A stretch of DNA of 24,400 nucleotides, taken from assembly GCA_017959525.1 (NCBI GenBank), contig JAGDAL010000335.1, positions 1 through 24,400 of the forward strand, read 5' to 3'. The translations under genes and the position numbers were made by a program. The notes beneath the pieces were generated by a model. It was not told the DNA's origin. It ran no database searches and saw nothing but the letters and a program-made list of their open reading frames with translations. Numbering within the stretch: position 1 is the stretch's first letter; each line of letters begins with the position of its first letter. Below are positions 6,891-14,000 of the stretch, piece after piece. This stretch comes from Lachnospiraceae bacterium (lineage in GTDB: Bacteria; Bacillota; Clostridia; Lachnospirales; Lachnospiraceae).

Positions 6891-8030
6891 CTAATTCGTG
6901 TAATTCTGATAGATTGCTACGTGATCCTGTCGCTCCATCAGGCTGGAATCTGCCTTACCCGTTACTAAGATGTAACGATGTCCCCCATTGGACAACAGCG
7001 CACTCACGCAGCAGTTACCGGACTCTACCACATATCCGGTCTTGGCACCGATGATGGTACCGTTGATCTCCTGGTCCTCAATCCAACCAATGAACTTGTC
7101 ATAGAGCCACTGTCCTTCCGGATGGAATTCGTTCGGCTCGATGTTGCGTTCTCTGGTCTTCAACACCTCTGCACACAATTCGTTATCCAAGGCTGCTGCC
7201 ATGATAACGGCCATATCATGTGCGGTGGTGTAATGGTTCTCATCAAATAATCCAACACAGTTGGTAAAATGACTGGTCTCGCTGATGCCAAGCTTCTCTA
7301 ACTTCGCATTCATCAAATCCACGAAAGCTTCATGACTGCCGGCTACATATTCTGCCAGAGTCAGGGATGCATCCGCTCCGGAACAAAGAATGGTTCCGTA
7401 AAATAAATCCCGAACGCTAACCTGCTCGCCAACCTCAAATCCAACCACCCTGCATTCATTGATGTAGCTGTAATTGGTAGTCTCAAAAGTGACGGTACAC
7501 ATATCATCCAACTGTTCCGGTGTAATGTTCTCCGCAGCCACCAAAACGGTTAGTACCTTGGTCATGGATGCCGGATACATCTTGGTCTGGGGATCACGGT
7601 CTGCAACCACTTTGTTCTCATCCAAATCAATCAAGACACCGAAGCGGCTGTTTACTTCTCCGCCGAAGTTCTTGGTGTTCTCATCGGAAACAAATTCATA
7701 CTTCGGAGTAATGACAATGCCATCTCCCAAGGCACGAATGTCGCCTGTTGGATTTCCAACAGATGTAACTGCTACCTGTAAAGCATTCTCTTTCTCAGTA
7801 TCTGCCTTGGCTTCCACCGAATTTCCACGGCGGGTTGCCACCGCTACTGCTCCAACGGCAACTGCCAAAACCAAAACGGCTGCGATGCTACGCTTCGCTA
7901 AGACTCTGCGATCGGCACGCATCTCCTCCACAAATCGAATCAACTGATCGCGCTTTTGTTCCTTCCAGCGCTTGCTCATAAACTGTGCTCGATAGTTCCT
8001 ACGTATTCTCTTCTGTTCGTTACTACTCAT
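6891..8030 (-). CDS. dacA: D-alanyl-D-alanine carboxypeptidase (peptidase S11)
   Basis: Membrane-anchored penicillin-binding protein of 379 residues that trims the terminal D-Ala from peptidoglycan stem peptides. The active-site SxxK is Ser155-Lys158 (SMTK) and the KTG triad is 330-332. The second motif, usually SxN, reads Ser217-Gly-Ala219. Residues 1-47 are a basic, probably cytoplasmic stretch, then one membrane segment (about 48-66) precedes the extracellular domain. It therefore looks anchored at its N-terminus, and the C-terminal amphipathic anchor of classical PBP5 is missing. The ATG is four bases after the murI stop with only a weak ribosome site, suggesting coupling to murI. Confidence 0.9.
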   Translation of the reverse strand: MSSNEQKRIRRNYRAQFMSKRWKEQKRDQLIRFVEEMRADRRVLAKRSIAAVLVLAVAVGAVAVATRRGNSVEAKADTEKENALQVAVTSVGNPTGDIRALGDGIVITPKYEFVSDENTKNFGGEVNSRFGVLIDLDENKVVADRDPQTKMYPASMTKVLTVLVAAENITPEQLDDMCTVTFETTNYSYINECRVVGFEVGEQVSVRDLFYGTILCSGADASLTLAEYVAGSHEAFVDLMNAKLEKLGISETSHFTNCVGLFDENHYTTAHDMAVIMAAALDNELCAEVLKTRERNIEPNEFHPEGQWLYDKFIGWIEDQEINGTIIGAKTGYVVESGNCCVSALLSNGGHRYILVTGKADSSLMERQDHVAIYQNYTN

Positions 8031-8034
8031 CCTA

Positions 8035-8823
8035 TTAATTATCCAAATCCAACTCTAATAATTTTTGGCACAACGCCATCTTCTCCGGCGTCGGATTGCT
8101 ATTCTCGAAAGACACCGTGCCTCGATGCTCTCCAATCTCTCTGGCAACTCCGGCCGCATGAATGCGACGACGCAGCTCCCGGGCGGTACCATTCGCCCCA
8201 TCAAAAATCTCAACCTGTGGTCCCAATACCTTGGCTATGGCACGGCTGACAAACGGGTAATGGGTACATCCCAAAACCACTGCATCCACTTCGCCATTGC
8301 GATAGTCCCAGAGTAACTCCTCTAAGAACTTATACAGCTGCGGGCTATCCACCTCACCAGCCTCTACATAGTCCATCAGGCCCGGGCATGGCAACGGATA
8401 GATAATGGCCCGATCCTGGAACCGGGACAGTAAGTGATTGAACTTCTCCTCACGAATGGTCATAGGAGTAGCCAGCACCAATACACGTCCGCCGGGATTG
8501 GCTTCTACCGCCGGCTTCAATGCCGGTTCAATTCCTACCAATGGTAAATCCGGGTATAAACGACGCAAGTCCTTCAGGGCTGCTGCTGTAGCGGTATTGC
8601 ACGCAATGGCCACCGCCTTGGCTCCACGCTCCAAGAAGGACTCCACATGTTGAATCGTCAAATCGCGAACAAATTCCGTAGACTTCGTGCCGTAGGGTGC
8701 ATTGGCCGAATCCCCGAAAAAGATAAAATCTTCCTGAGGCATCAGGCGAACCATCTCCCGCAACACACTAATTCCGCCAACTCCGGAATCCATCACCGCG
8801 CTGGGTCGTGTATCTTCATTCAT
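8035..8823 (-). CDS. murI: Glutamate racemase
   Basis: Cofactor-independent racemase of 262 residues that makes D-glutamate for peptidoglycan. The pattern is complete: Asp12-Ser13 in MDSGVGG, first catalytic Cys75 in ACNTATA, second Cys186 in LGCTHYPF. AAAGGAGG lies 13 bases before the ATG, a long spacing, but an in-frame TAG sits between them and no better start exists. It is the first gene of the unit with dacA, so both cell-wall genes are made together. Confidence 0.95.
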   Translation of the reverse strand: MNEDTRPSAVMDSGVGGISVLREMVRLMPQEDFIFFGDSANAPYGTKSTEFVRDLTIQHVESFLERGAKAVAIACNTATAAALKDLRRLYPDLPLVGIEPALKPAVEANPGGRVLVLATPMTIREEKFNHLLSRFQDRAIIYPLPCPGLMDYVEAGEVDSPQLYKFLEELLWDYRNGEVDAVVLGCTHYPFVSRAIAKVLGPQVEIFDGANGTARELRRRIHAAGVAREIGEHRGTVSFENSNPTPEKMALCQKLLELDLDN

Positions 8824-8863
8824 AGACGACTAAGCGCCTCCTTTTATCAATTTAACCTCTATA

Positions 8864-8869
8864 AATATA
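8864..8869 (-). promoter_or_regulatory. Possible extended -10 promoter of murI
   Basis: On the minus strand TGCTATATT gives an extended -10 with TATATT at 8869-8864. No good -35 box is seen upstream. The predicted start leaves a leader of about 35 bases containing AAAGGAGG. Confidence 0.4.
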
Positions 8870-8935
8870 GCACAGGACGGCGTTTTCGACTAGGCATTTC
8901 GGAGGATAAGATTTCTGACATTTATCCTTTTTCAG

Positions 8936-8957
8936 CTAAATAGTATATGCTATTTAG
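8936..8957. promoter_or_regulatory. Inverted repeat at the PhoH promoter, candidate operator
   Basis: A perfect 8-base inverted repeat, CTAAATAG and CTATTTAG with a six-base spacer. It covers the -35 position of the promoter whose -10 is at 8970-8975. It is not followed by a T run, so it is more likely a protein-binding site than a terminator. Confidence 0.5.
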
Positions 8958-8966
8958 GGACGGTAG

Positions 8967-8975
8967 TGCTATAAT
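8967..8975 (+). promoter_or_regulatory. Extended -10 promoter of the PIN-PhoH gene
   Basis: TGCTATAAT with a perfect TATAAT at 8970-8975. The -35 region has no consensus match and is occupied by the inverted repeat. The transcript would have a leader of about 65 bases. Confidence 0.6.
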
Positions 8976-9046
8976 AGGAGTACAAATAAAATAAGGTGAA
9001 GGAGGGTAGCCATTACACGTAAATTACTGCATAAAGGAGACTGCCT

Positions 9047-10453
9047 ATGCCAAGAAAGAAAAGCATTGCAAAGACCTACGTACTGGACACGAACATTCTA
9101 ATTCAACAACCAAATTCTATTTTCGGATTTGAAGACAACAATGTGGTCATCACCGGAACAACGCTGCAAGAGTTGGATCGCAAAAAGACAGCGCCGGGCG
9201 AACTTGGCTATCACGCCAGAGAAGCAATCCGAATCATCGACTCTCTACGGCCTCATGGCGACTACCTCGAGGGCATCCCTCTTCCACACGGCGGAAAATT
9301 CTATATTGATCCGGATGGAATCCATCAGGAAAATCTGCCGCAAGGATTTGATATTTCCGCTCCGGATAATCGCATCATCAGTTCCGTCATCACCAGAGCT
9401 CAAAACACAAATGCGCCGGTTATTCTCATTACCAATGACGTATCCATGCGAATCAACGCCGTTGTCTGCGGTGTCGAGACGCAAGGTTATCACAACGAGG
9501 AAATCGACGACGAAGACAACATCTATACCGGACGCTGCGACGCGTATCTCTCCGGCAAAGCCTTTTCCGAATTGATGGGCGAGGGTGTTGTTGCTGTGAA
9601 TAAAGAGATTACCTTCTACTCCGAAGATAATCACATCATCGATGTAGAAGAAAACGAATTCTGCCTGGTGCGGGATTCCGATAGCCCCAACGATCGAACC
9701 GCCTTAGCCATGTATCGGGAAGGCATGTTATATCGCATCAAAGACAACGAGCATCCATTCGGTATTACCGGACGTAACATTGCACAGAAGTTTGCCCTGC
9801 ACGCTTTGATGGCTCCTCCGGAAGAAATTCCACTTGTCATCTTGCGCGGACCGGCCGGATGTGCTAAAACATTTCTGTCTCTGGCCGCCGGCCTGGACGA
9901 GAGTTATCGCCAAGGCTACAGCAGTAGTGGTGCCAGATATCAGAAGGTTATGATTACCCGTAACAATGTCCTCTCCGATGCGGACATGGGATTCCTTCCG
10001 GGAACCCTGGAAGAGAAAATGGGACCTCTGGTAGCGCCTTTCATTGACAACCTGGAAGTACTGTTGAAGGCCAATACCAAGGATGAATCCATGGACCAGA
10101 TTCACGCGCAGATTGATGACCTTCTAGACGAGGGCATCCTGGAGATTTGCTCCATGGCTTACATGCGTGGTCGTTCCATTACCGGAAGCTACCTCATCAT
10201 CGACGAGGCCCAGAACGCTACGGTAGGTCAGATTCTGGAGATTATCTCCCGCGCCGGCATGGGTACCAAGGTCATTGTAGCCGGAGACCCGGATCAGATT
10301 GATAATCCGAAGTTGGATAAAATTAATAACGGTTTGGTGTTCGCGGCAGAAAAGATGAAAGGCAGCAAGCTCTGTGCACAGCTTACCTTCGACCAGGAGG
10401 AAAGTGTACGAAGCCCATTGGCGATGGAGGCAGCGAAGCGCCTGACCCTTTAG
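9047..10453 (+). CDS. PIN-PhoH fusion ATPase (PhoH2/YlaK type)
   Basis: Protein of 468 residues fusing an N-terminal PIN nuclease domain (about 8-145) to a C-terminal PhoH ATPase domain (about 230-468). The PIN part opens with the metal-binding acidic residue in YVLDTNILI (Asp14) and LQELDRKK. The PhoH part has Walker A GPAGCAKT near 268-275 and Walker B IIDEAQN near 384-390. Members of this PhoH2 type act as RNA helicase-nucleases; the role of the YlaK branch is not well known. AAAGGAG lies seven bases before the ATG. It ends with tandem TAG codons and is followed 15 bases later by the zinc-ribbon gene. Confidence 0.93.
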   Translation: MPRKKSIAKTYVLDTNILIQQPNSIFGFEDNNVVITGTTLQELDRKKTAPGELGYHAREAIRIIDSLRPHGDYLEGIPLPHGGKFYIDPDGIHQENLPQGFDISAPDNRIISSVITRAQNTNAPVILITNDVSMRINAVVCGVETQGYHNEEIDDEDNIYTGRCDAYLSGKAFSELMGEGVVAVNKEITFYSEDNHIIDVEENEFCLVRDSDSPNDRTALAMYREGMLYRIKDNEHPFGITGRNIAQKFALHALMAPPEEIPLVILRGPAGCAKTFLSLAAGLDESYRQGYSSSGARYQKVMITRNNVLSDADMGFLPGTLEEKMGPLVAPFIDNLEVLLKANTKDESMDQIHAQIDDLLDEGILEICSMAYMRGRSITGSYLIIDEAQNATVGQILEIISRAGMGTKVIVAGDPDQIDNPKLDKINNGLVFAAEKMKGSKLCAQLTFDQEESVRSPLAMEAAKRLTL

Positions 10454-10468
10454 TAGAAAGGACGATCT

Positions 10469-10729
10469 ATGAAGCGAAGATTCCCCATGGAGGAGGAAAA
10501 CAACGGACGCTACTGTCCACAATGCGGACAGCGGGTGCCACGCACTTATCGGGGGGATACTTGTCCGGCATGCGAAGAAGAAGAACTCTATCAGAAGGTA
10601 AAGAACTACATCCAGGAGCATGATGTGACTGCTATGGACGTGGCAGATGAGTTCAATATTCCGCTGGCACAGGTAAAAGATTGGATCGAAAACGGCTATT
10701 TTGTGTACCGAAAAGACCAATGGTACTAG
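10469..10729 (+). CDS. Small zinc-ribbon protein with C-terminal helix-turn-helix
   Basis: Protein of 86 residues. Two CxxC pairs (CPQC near residue 16 and CPAC near 34) form a likely zinc ribbon. The C-terminal part (about 50-80; TAMDVADEFNIPLAQVKDWI) looks like a MerR-like helix-turn-helix, similar in layout to the YvyF group of small proteins. It may bind nucleic acid; no function is known. AAAGGAC precedes the ATG and the gene is close behind the PhoH gene, so they are probably cotranscribed. Confidence 0.75.
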   Translation: MKRRFPMEEENNGRYCPQCGQRVPRTYRGDTCPACEEEELYQKVKNYIQEHDVTAMDVADEFNIPLAQVKDWIENGYFVYRKDQWY

Positions 10730-10755
10730 ATGTTGATTGTTCAGAAATTAACGAT

Positions 10756-10781
10756 AATTATCTATATCTTTTCAGATAATT
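10756..10781. repeat. AT-rich inverted repeat downstream of the zinc-ribbon gene
   Basis: AATTATCT (10756-10763) and AGATAATT (10774-10781) form an 8-base stem with a ten-base loop, ending four bases before the -35 box of the next promoter. It could be a weak terminator for the PhoH unit, although it lacks a good T run, or an operator. Confidence 0.4.
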
Positions 10782-10784
10782 TGC

Positions 10785-10813
10785 TTGACTCTAATCGTTT
10801 TGTATTGTATTAT
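10785..10813 (+). promoter_or_regulatory. Promoter of the candidate small RNA
   Basis: TTGACT (10785-10790) and TATTAT (10808-10813) with a 17-base spacer, each one mismatch from consensus. No protein gene follows on this strand before the terminator at 11016-11045. The predicted start is near 10820. Confidence 0.65.
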
Positions 10814-10819
10814 AAACCC

Positions 10820-11050
10820 AAGTAAACGAGATGTACTTCAATTCAAAGAGGAAGAAACCTGGCGTGTGCTTCAGGTGACAAGTCTTTAAATGAATGAGAT
10901 GACGTGGCGTGTGCTTCACCGATTTGATTTCGCGGTAGCAAGATAGTTAGAAGAAATGGTGTGAACTTCATTGATTCGAAATTATCCCAATACGATGTAT
11001 GTTTCGGAAAATGACAAGAACAGGATGCATATGCATCCTGTTCTTTTGTT
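10820..11050 (+). ncRNA. Candidate structured small RNA with repeated hairpin loops
   Basis: The 324-base gap between the zinc-ribbon gene and the PilZ gene holds no convincing protein gene. It has a promoter, about 200 bases of sequence and a strong terminator, so a transcript of about 230 bases is expected. Inside it a motif ending in CTTCA recurs four times (ending at 10840, 10873, 10918 and 10970). Copies two to four each fit a short hairpin with a ten-base loop of the form GYGTGNNCTT and different but pairing stems: ACCTG/CAGGT, GTG/CAC and AATG/CATT. Copy one lacks a stem. I do not recognise a known RNA family. The first three copies share a reading frame, so a short coding region cannot be ruled out. 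Confidence 0.5.
11016..11050. terminator. Strong terminator between the candidate small RNA and the PilZ gene
   Basis: A perfect 30-base palindrome (two 15-base arms, 11016-11030 and 11031-11045), followed rightward by TTGTTGTATT after the last TTCTT. Read leftward it follows the PilZ stop codon by eight bases but with a poorer T run. It can end both transcripts. Confidence 0.85.
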
Positions 11051-11053
11051 GTA

Positions 11054-11788
11054 TTATTCTTCGATTTCCAAATCTTCATCCATCTCCTGGCCCGGCTCTA
11101 TGGACAAGCGACGGATACGGTCCAGCTGCTTCTTATGGACATAATCGTGAACTTCCTCATGCTCATGCAACAAACGGCATCCAAGCACCTTATCGCCGCG
11201 ATCTGCGCCTTGGGCACGTACCACCACACAAGTTAAGGAAAACCAATAACTTTTCTTCGAGGACGTATCAGCAAAGGTTACTACCAGGGTATCTCCTACA
11301 TCTGCAGGGAAGCCCCGTCGGCAGACGAAGCCAACACCTCCTGCGGAAACATCGCGTATGGTCACGGTCTCTTGGGCATACTCCGCCAATCCGGTGGTGG
11401 ATGCGGTTCCCTGAACGCCAACCCACAGACGGAAGAACTTGCGTCGATTCACAAATCCTTCGCTGATTGGGCACATAATCACATGCACATCTCCGGCGTC
11501 CTGTAAGAAGACACGGCGCACACGAATATCATTATAGAACTCGCCGGTGCTAGGCACTAAGACCTCACAACGCACCAGCTCGCTCTCAAAATTTACAATA
11601 TTCGCCCGATCCTCTGTGTGAATCAGCTTCACCAGAGCCACGTCTTCCTTGGTATTCGCCCGAAGCACTTCACGATCACGCATGGATTGTGCCACAACGG
11701 TCGTCTCAAAGAATACCCCCGTATGGTTTTTACCATATACCGCAACACGAATGGATACGCCTGCGGATAAATCAGCTAAACTCGCCAT
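11054..11788 (-). CDS. PilZ-domain c-di-GMP-binding protein
   Basis: Protein of 244 residues with a YcgR-like layout: an N-terminal beta-rich domain (about 1-110) and a PilZ domain (about 112-215). The c-di-GMP signature is intact, with Arg115-Arg116 and Arg120 (RRKFFR) and D146VSAGGVGF. The acidic tail is rich in Glu and Asp. I start at the ATG at 11788 because TAGGAG is six bases upstream, whereas the ATG at 11794 touches that site. It is the last gene after the phosphoglucomutase gene, 14 bases behind it. With the GGDEF enzyme upstream it could form a local c-di-GMP circuit; its effector target is not shown. Confidence 0.85.
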   Translation of the reverse strand: MASLADLSAGVSIRVAVYGKNHTGVFFETTVVAQSMRDREVLRANTKEDVALVKLIHTEDRANIVNFESELVRCEVLVPSTGEFYNDIRVRRVFLQDAGDVHVIMCPISEGFVNRRKFFRLWVGVQGTASTTGLAEYAQETVTIRDVSAGGVGFVCRRGFPADVGDTLVVTFADTSSKKSYWFSLTCVVVRAQGADRGDKVLGCRLLHEHEEVHDYVHKKQLDRIRRLSIEPGQEMDEDLEIEE

Positions 11789-11802
11789 ACGCATCTCCTA
11801 CG

Positions 11803-13485
11803 TTAGGAAAGAATCGGTTTACATGCCTCTGCCAGCTTGGCTTTCTTCGCTTCTGCTTCTGCCAAATCAGCACCCTTCGTGGTGAAATAAGTCTTAATCT
11901 TCGGCTCGGTTCCGGATGGACGTACCACTACGGTAGATCCGTCTTCCAAGTCATAAATCAAAACGTTTGCCTTCGGAAGACCAGTCTCCTCCGGCTTGGA
12001 ATAATCGGTTACTCCGCATACCTTGATGCCTGCAAAATCAGCAGGAGCATTGCTGCGAAGGTTATCCATAATACCCTTCATCTTATCCATACCGGACAAG
12101 CCAGGGAATTCAAAACTATCCACCTTGTTCAGATAGCGACCGTACTCTGCATAGATTTCCTCCAAGCGCTGCTTGATGGAAGATCCGATGCTGCGATAGT
12201 AAGCAGCCATCTCACAAATCAACATGGAGCCGATGATGGCATCCTTGTCACGGACATAAGGTCCTGCCAGGTATCCGTAGCTCTCCTCAAATCCGAAGAT
12301 GAAGCGATCTACTTCGCCATCAGCCTCTAACTGTGCAATCTGATCACCGATCCACTTGAAACCGGTTAATACGTGACGTAACTCCACACCGTAATGCTCT
12401 GCCACCTTATCTGCCAGTGGAGTAGATACGATAGACATGACTGCTACCGGGTTCTTCGGCATGGTGCCCTTCTCAATACGTCCCGCGCAGATGTAATCTA
12501 ACAACAAGACACCCATCTCGTTACCGGAAACCAACTCATAGCTTCCGTCCGGACACTTCATAGCAATACCGACACGGTCTGCATCCGGATCCGTAGCAAG
12601 CATCAAATCAGCGCCCTCTTCCTTGGCAAGATTCAAGCCATACTGCAATGCTTCCAAAATCTCCGGGTTCGGATATGGGCAGGTGGTAAAGTATCCGTTT
12701 GGATATTCCTGCTCCGGAACGATAGTAATATCGGTAATTCCCATGTCATTTAAAACCTTGGTTACCGGCACCAAACCGGAACCGTTCAATGGAGAGTATA
12801 CCAGCTTCAGTCCGGCACTCTTGCACAGACCCGGACGCACCTGACGCTCTTCAATGGCATCATACAACGCCTTCTTGCAATCATCACCGACGACACGAAT
12901 CATGCCGTTTTCTACGCCTTCTGCGAAGGAAATGAACTTGGCACCGGTCAAAATATCGGTCTTCTGGATTTCGTCATATACGATTGCTGCAGCATCATCG
13001 GTCATCTGGCATCCGTCCGGACCATAGGCCTTGTAGCCGTTATACTTGGCCGGGTTGTGGGATGCAGTTACCATGATACCTGCATTACACTGATAATATC
13101 TGGTAGCAAAGCTCAATGCCGGAACCGGCATCAATGCATCATAAATACGTACCTTAATTCCGTTTGCAGCCAAAACACCTGCTGCCGTTTTTGCAAAAAC
13201 ATCGCTCTTGATACGGCTGTCATAGCTGATGGCAACGGTCTGTGTGCCACCCTGTGTTTTCACCCAGTTTGCCAAGCCCTGTGTTGCCTGACGAACCACC
13301 CAGATATTCATACGGTTGGTTCCGGCGCCTACGGTACCACGCAAGCCTGCGGTTCCAAACTGCAAAGACACTGCAAAGCGATCTTTGATCTCGTCATCAT
13401 TATCCTGTACACGCAACAACTCCGGAAGTAAATCTGCATCTTCCAAATCTGCTGCCAGCCAACGCTTATATTCGTCCTGATACAT
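11803..13485 (-). CDS. pgcA: Phosphoglucomutase/phosphomannomutase family enzyme
   Basis: Alpha-D-phosphohexomutase of 560 residues, the size of the PgcA type, interconverting hexose 1- and 6-phosphates for glycogen, exopolysaccharide or cell-wall precursor synthesis. The phosphoserine is Ser142 in TASHNPAKYNGYK. The metal loop DPDADR is near 300, the sugar-binding loop GFEESYGYL near 400, and the phosphate-binding loop RPSGTEPKIK near 530. AAAGGAAGG precedes the ATG. It follows the lipoprotein gene by 21 bases and precedes the PilZ gene. Exact sugar preference is not readable. Confidence 0.92.
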   Translation of the reverse strand: MYQDEYKRWLAADLEDADLLPELLRVQDNDDEIKDRFAVSLQFGTAGLRGTVGAGTNRMNIWVVRQATQGLANWVKTQGGTQTVAISYDSRIKSDVFAKTAAGVLAANGIKVRIYDALMPVPALSFATRYYQCNAGIMVTASHNPAKYNGYKAYGPDGCQMTDDAAAIVYDEIQKTDILTGAKFISFAEGVENGMIRVVGDDCKKALYDAIEERQVRPGLCKSAGLKLVYSPLNGSGLVPVTKVLNDMGITDITIVPEQEYPNGYFTTCPYPNPEILEALQYGLNLAKEEGADLMLATDPDADRVGIAMKCPDGSYELVSGNEMGVLLLDYICAGRIEKGTMPKNPVAVMSIVSTPLADKVAEHYGVELRHVLTGFKWIGDQIAQLEADGEVDRFIFGFEESYGYLAGPYVRDKDAIIGSMLICEMAAYYRSIGSSIKQRLEEIYAEYGRYLNKVDSFEFPGLSGMDKMKGIMDNLRSNAPADFAGIKVCGVTDYSKPEETGLPKANVLIYDLEDGSTVVVRPSGTEPKIKTYFTTKGADLAEAEAKKAKLAEACKPILS

Positions 13486-13506
13486 AAGCTCTACCTTCCT
13501 TTCACA

Positions 13507-13917
13507 CTACTTGTTGTCTACACGTCCTTCGGCATTGTATGTTGCGGAATAAATTACATTCCCCTGGCTGTCTGCATAATTCACAACCACAAGAATTCCG
13601 GACAACTTGGTGCTATCCTCTACGGACTTTGCGATTCCGGTGAATGTGTCATCGTATGCGCTAATCTGTGTATCCAACTGCTCAACAACAGCATCCTTGG
13701 TCTCATCGTCAAGCTCCATACCCAAATCATAGGTATAGCTAATAGTATTCTCCTTCACCTCGATGGAAACACCGGACTCGGAAGACATCTGCTCGATCTG
13801 AGCCTTCGCCTCTTCGTCCTTCTGTAATGCCTCTTCTAAGTTTGCAGGACCGCCGCAGCCTACCAAAAGCATCATTGCGGTCATTGCAGTTGCAACTGTT
13901 GAAATAAATCTTTTCAT
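13507..13917 (-). CDS. Small lipoprotein, probable DUF4854 family
   Basis: Secreted lipoprotein of 136 residues with a typical signal peptide and lipobox LVGC (Cys21). The mature part is acidic and has the layout I associate with DUF4854 proteins of Lachnospiraceae: an early EEALQKDEEAKAQIEQ helix, a strand with NTISYTYDL, and a late VVVNYADSQGNVIYS hairpin. Function unknown. GGGAGAG lies before the ATG. It has a possible promoter of its own inside the 83-base gap after the GGDEF gene. Confidence 0.75.
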   Translation of the reverse strand: MKRFISTVATAMTAMMLLVGCGGPANLEEALQKDEEAKAQIEQMSSESGVSIEVKENTISYTYDLGMELDDETKDAVVEQLDTQISAYDDTFTGIAKSVEDSTKLSGILVVVNYADSQGNVIYSATYNAEGRVDNK

Positions 13918-13944
13918 TGTACTCTCCCTTTCTTTTTCACAATG

Positions 13945-13959
13945 CAGGCGTATCGCCTG
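13945..13959. repeat. Short inverted repeat in the lipoprotein leader
   Basis: CAGGCG and CGCCTG with a three-base spacer, lying at about +5 to +19 from the start predicted for the TATAAT at 13976-13971. No T run follows, so it is not a terminator; it may be an operator or a start-proximal RNA hairpin. Confidence 0.4.
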
Positions 13960-13970
13960 TAACTCGCCTC

Positions 13971-13976
13971 ATTATA
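13971..13976 (-). promoter_or_regulatory. Possible -10 of the lipoprotein gene
   Basis: A perfect TATAAT on the minus strand in the 83-base gap after the GGDEF gene; no convincing -35 box at the right distance. Confidence 0.35.
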
Positions 13977-14000
13977 TCAAAAGCCATGGTCAAATGCACT

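Noticed and set aside
8998..9015. GGAGGG ribosome-site-like sequence in the PhoH leader, possible leader peptide
   Set aside because: No ATG, GTG or TTG stands at a suitable distance, and the true start at 9047 has its own AAAGGAG.
10820..11050. 6S RNA or type III toxin-antitoxin RNA repeats
   Set aside because: The ends do not pair into a 6S-like rod, the repeats are not evenly spaced tandem units, and no ToxN-like gene follows.
10999..11466. Plus-strand frame across the PilZ gene end
   Set aside because: It runs through the terminator palindrome and antisense to a well-supported PilZ gene.
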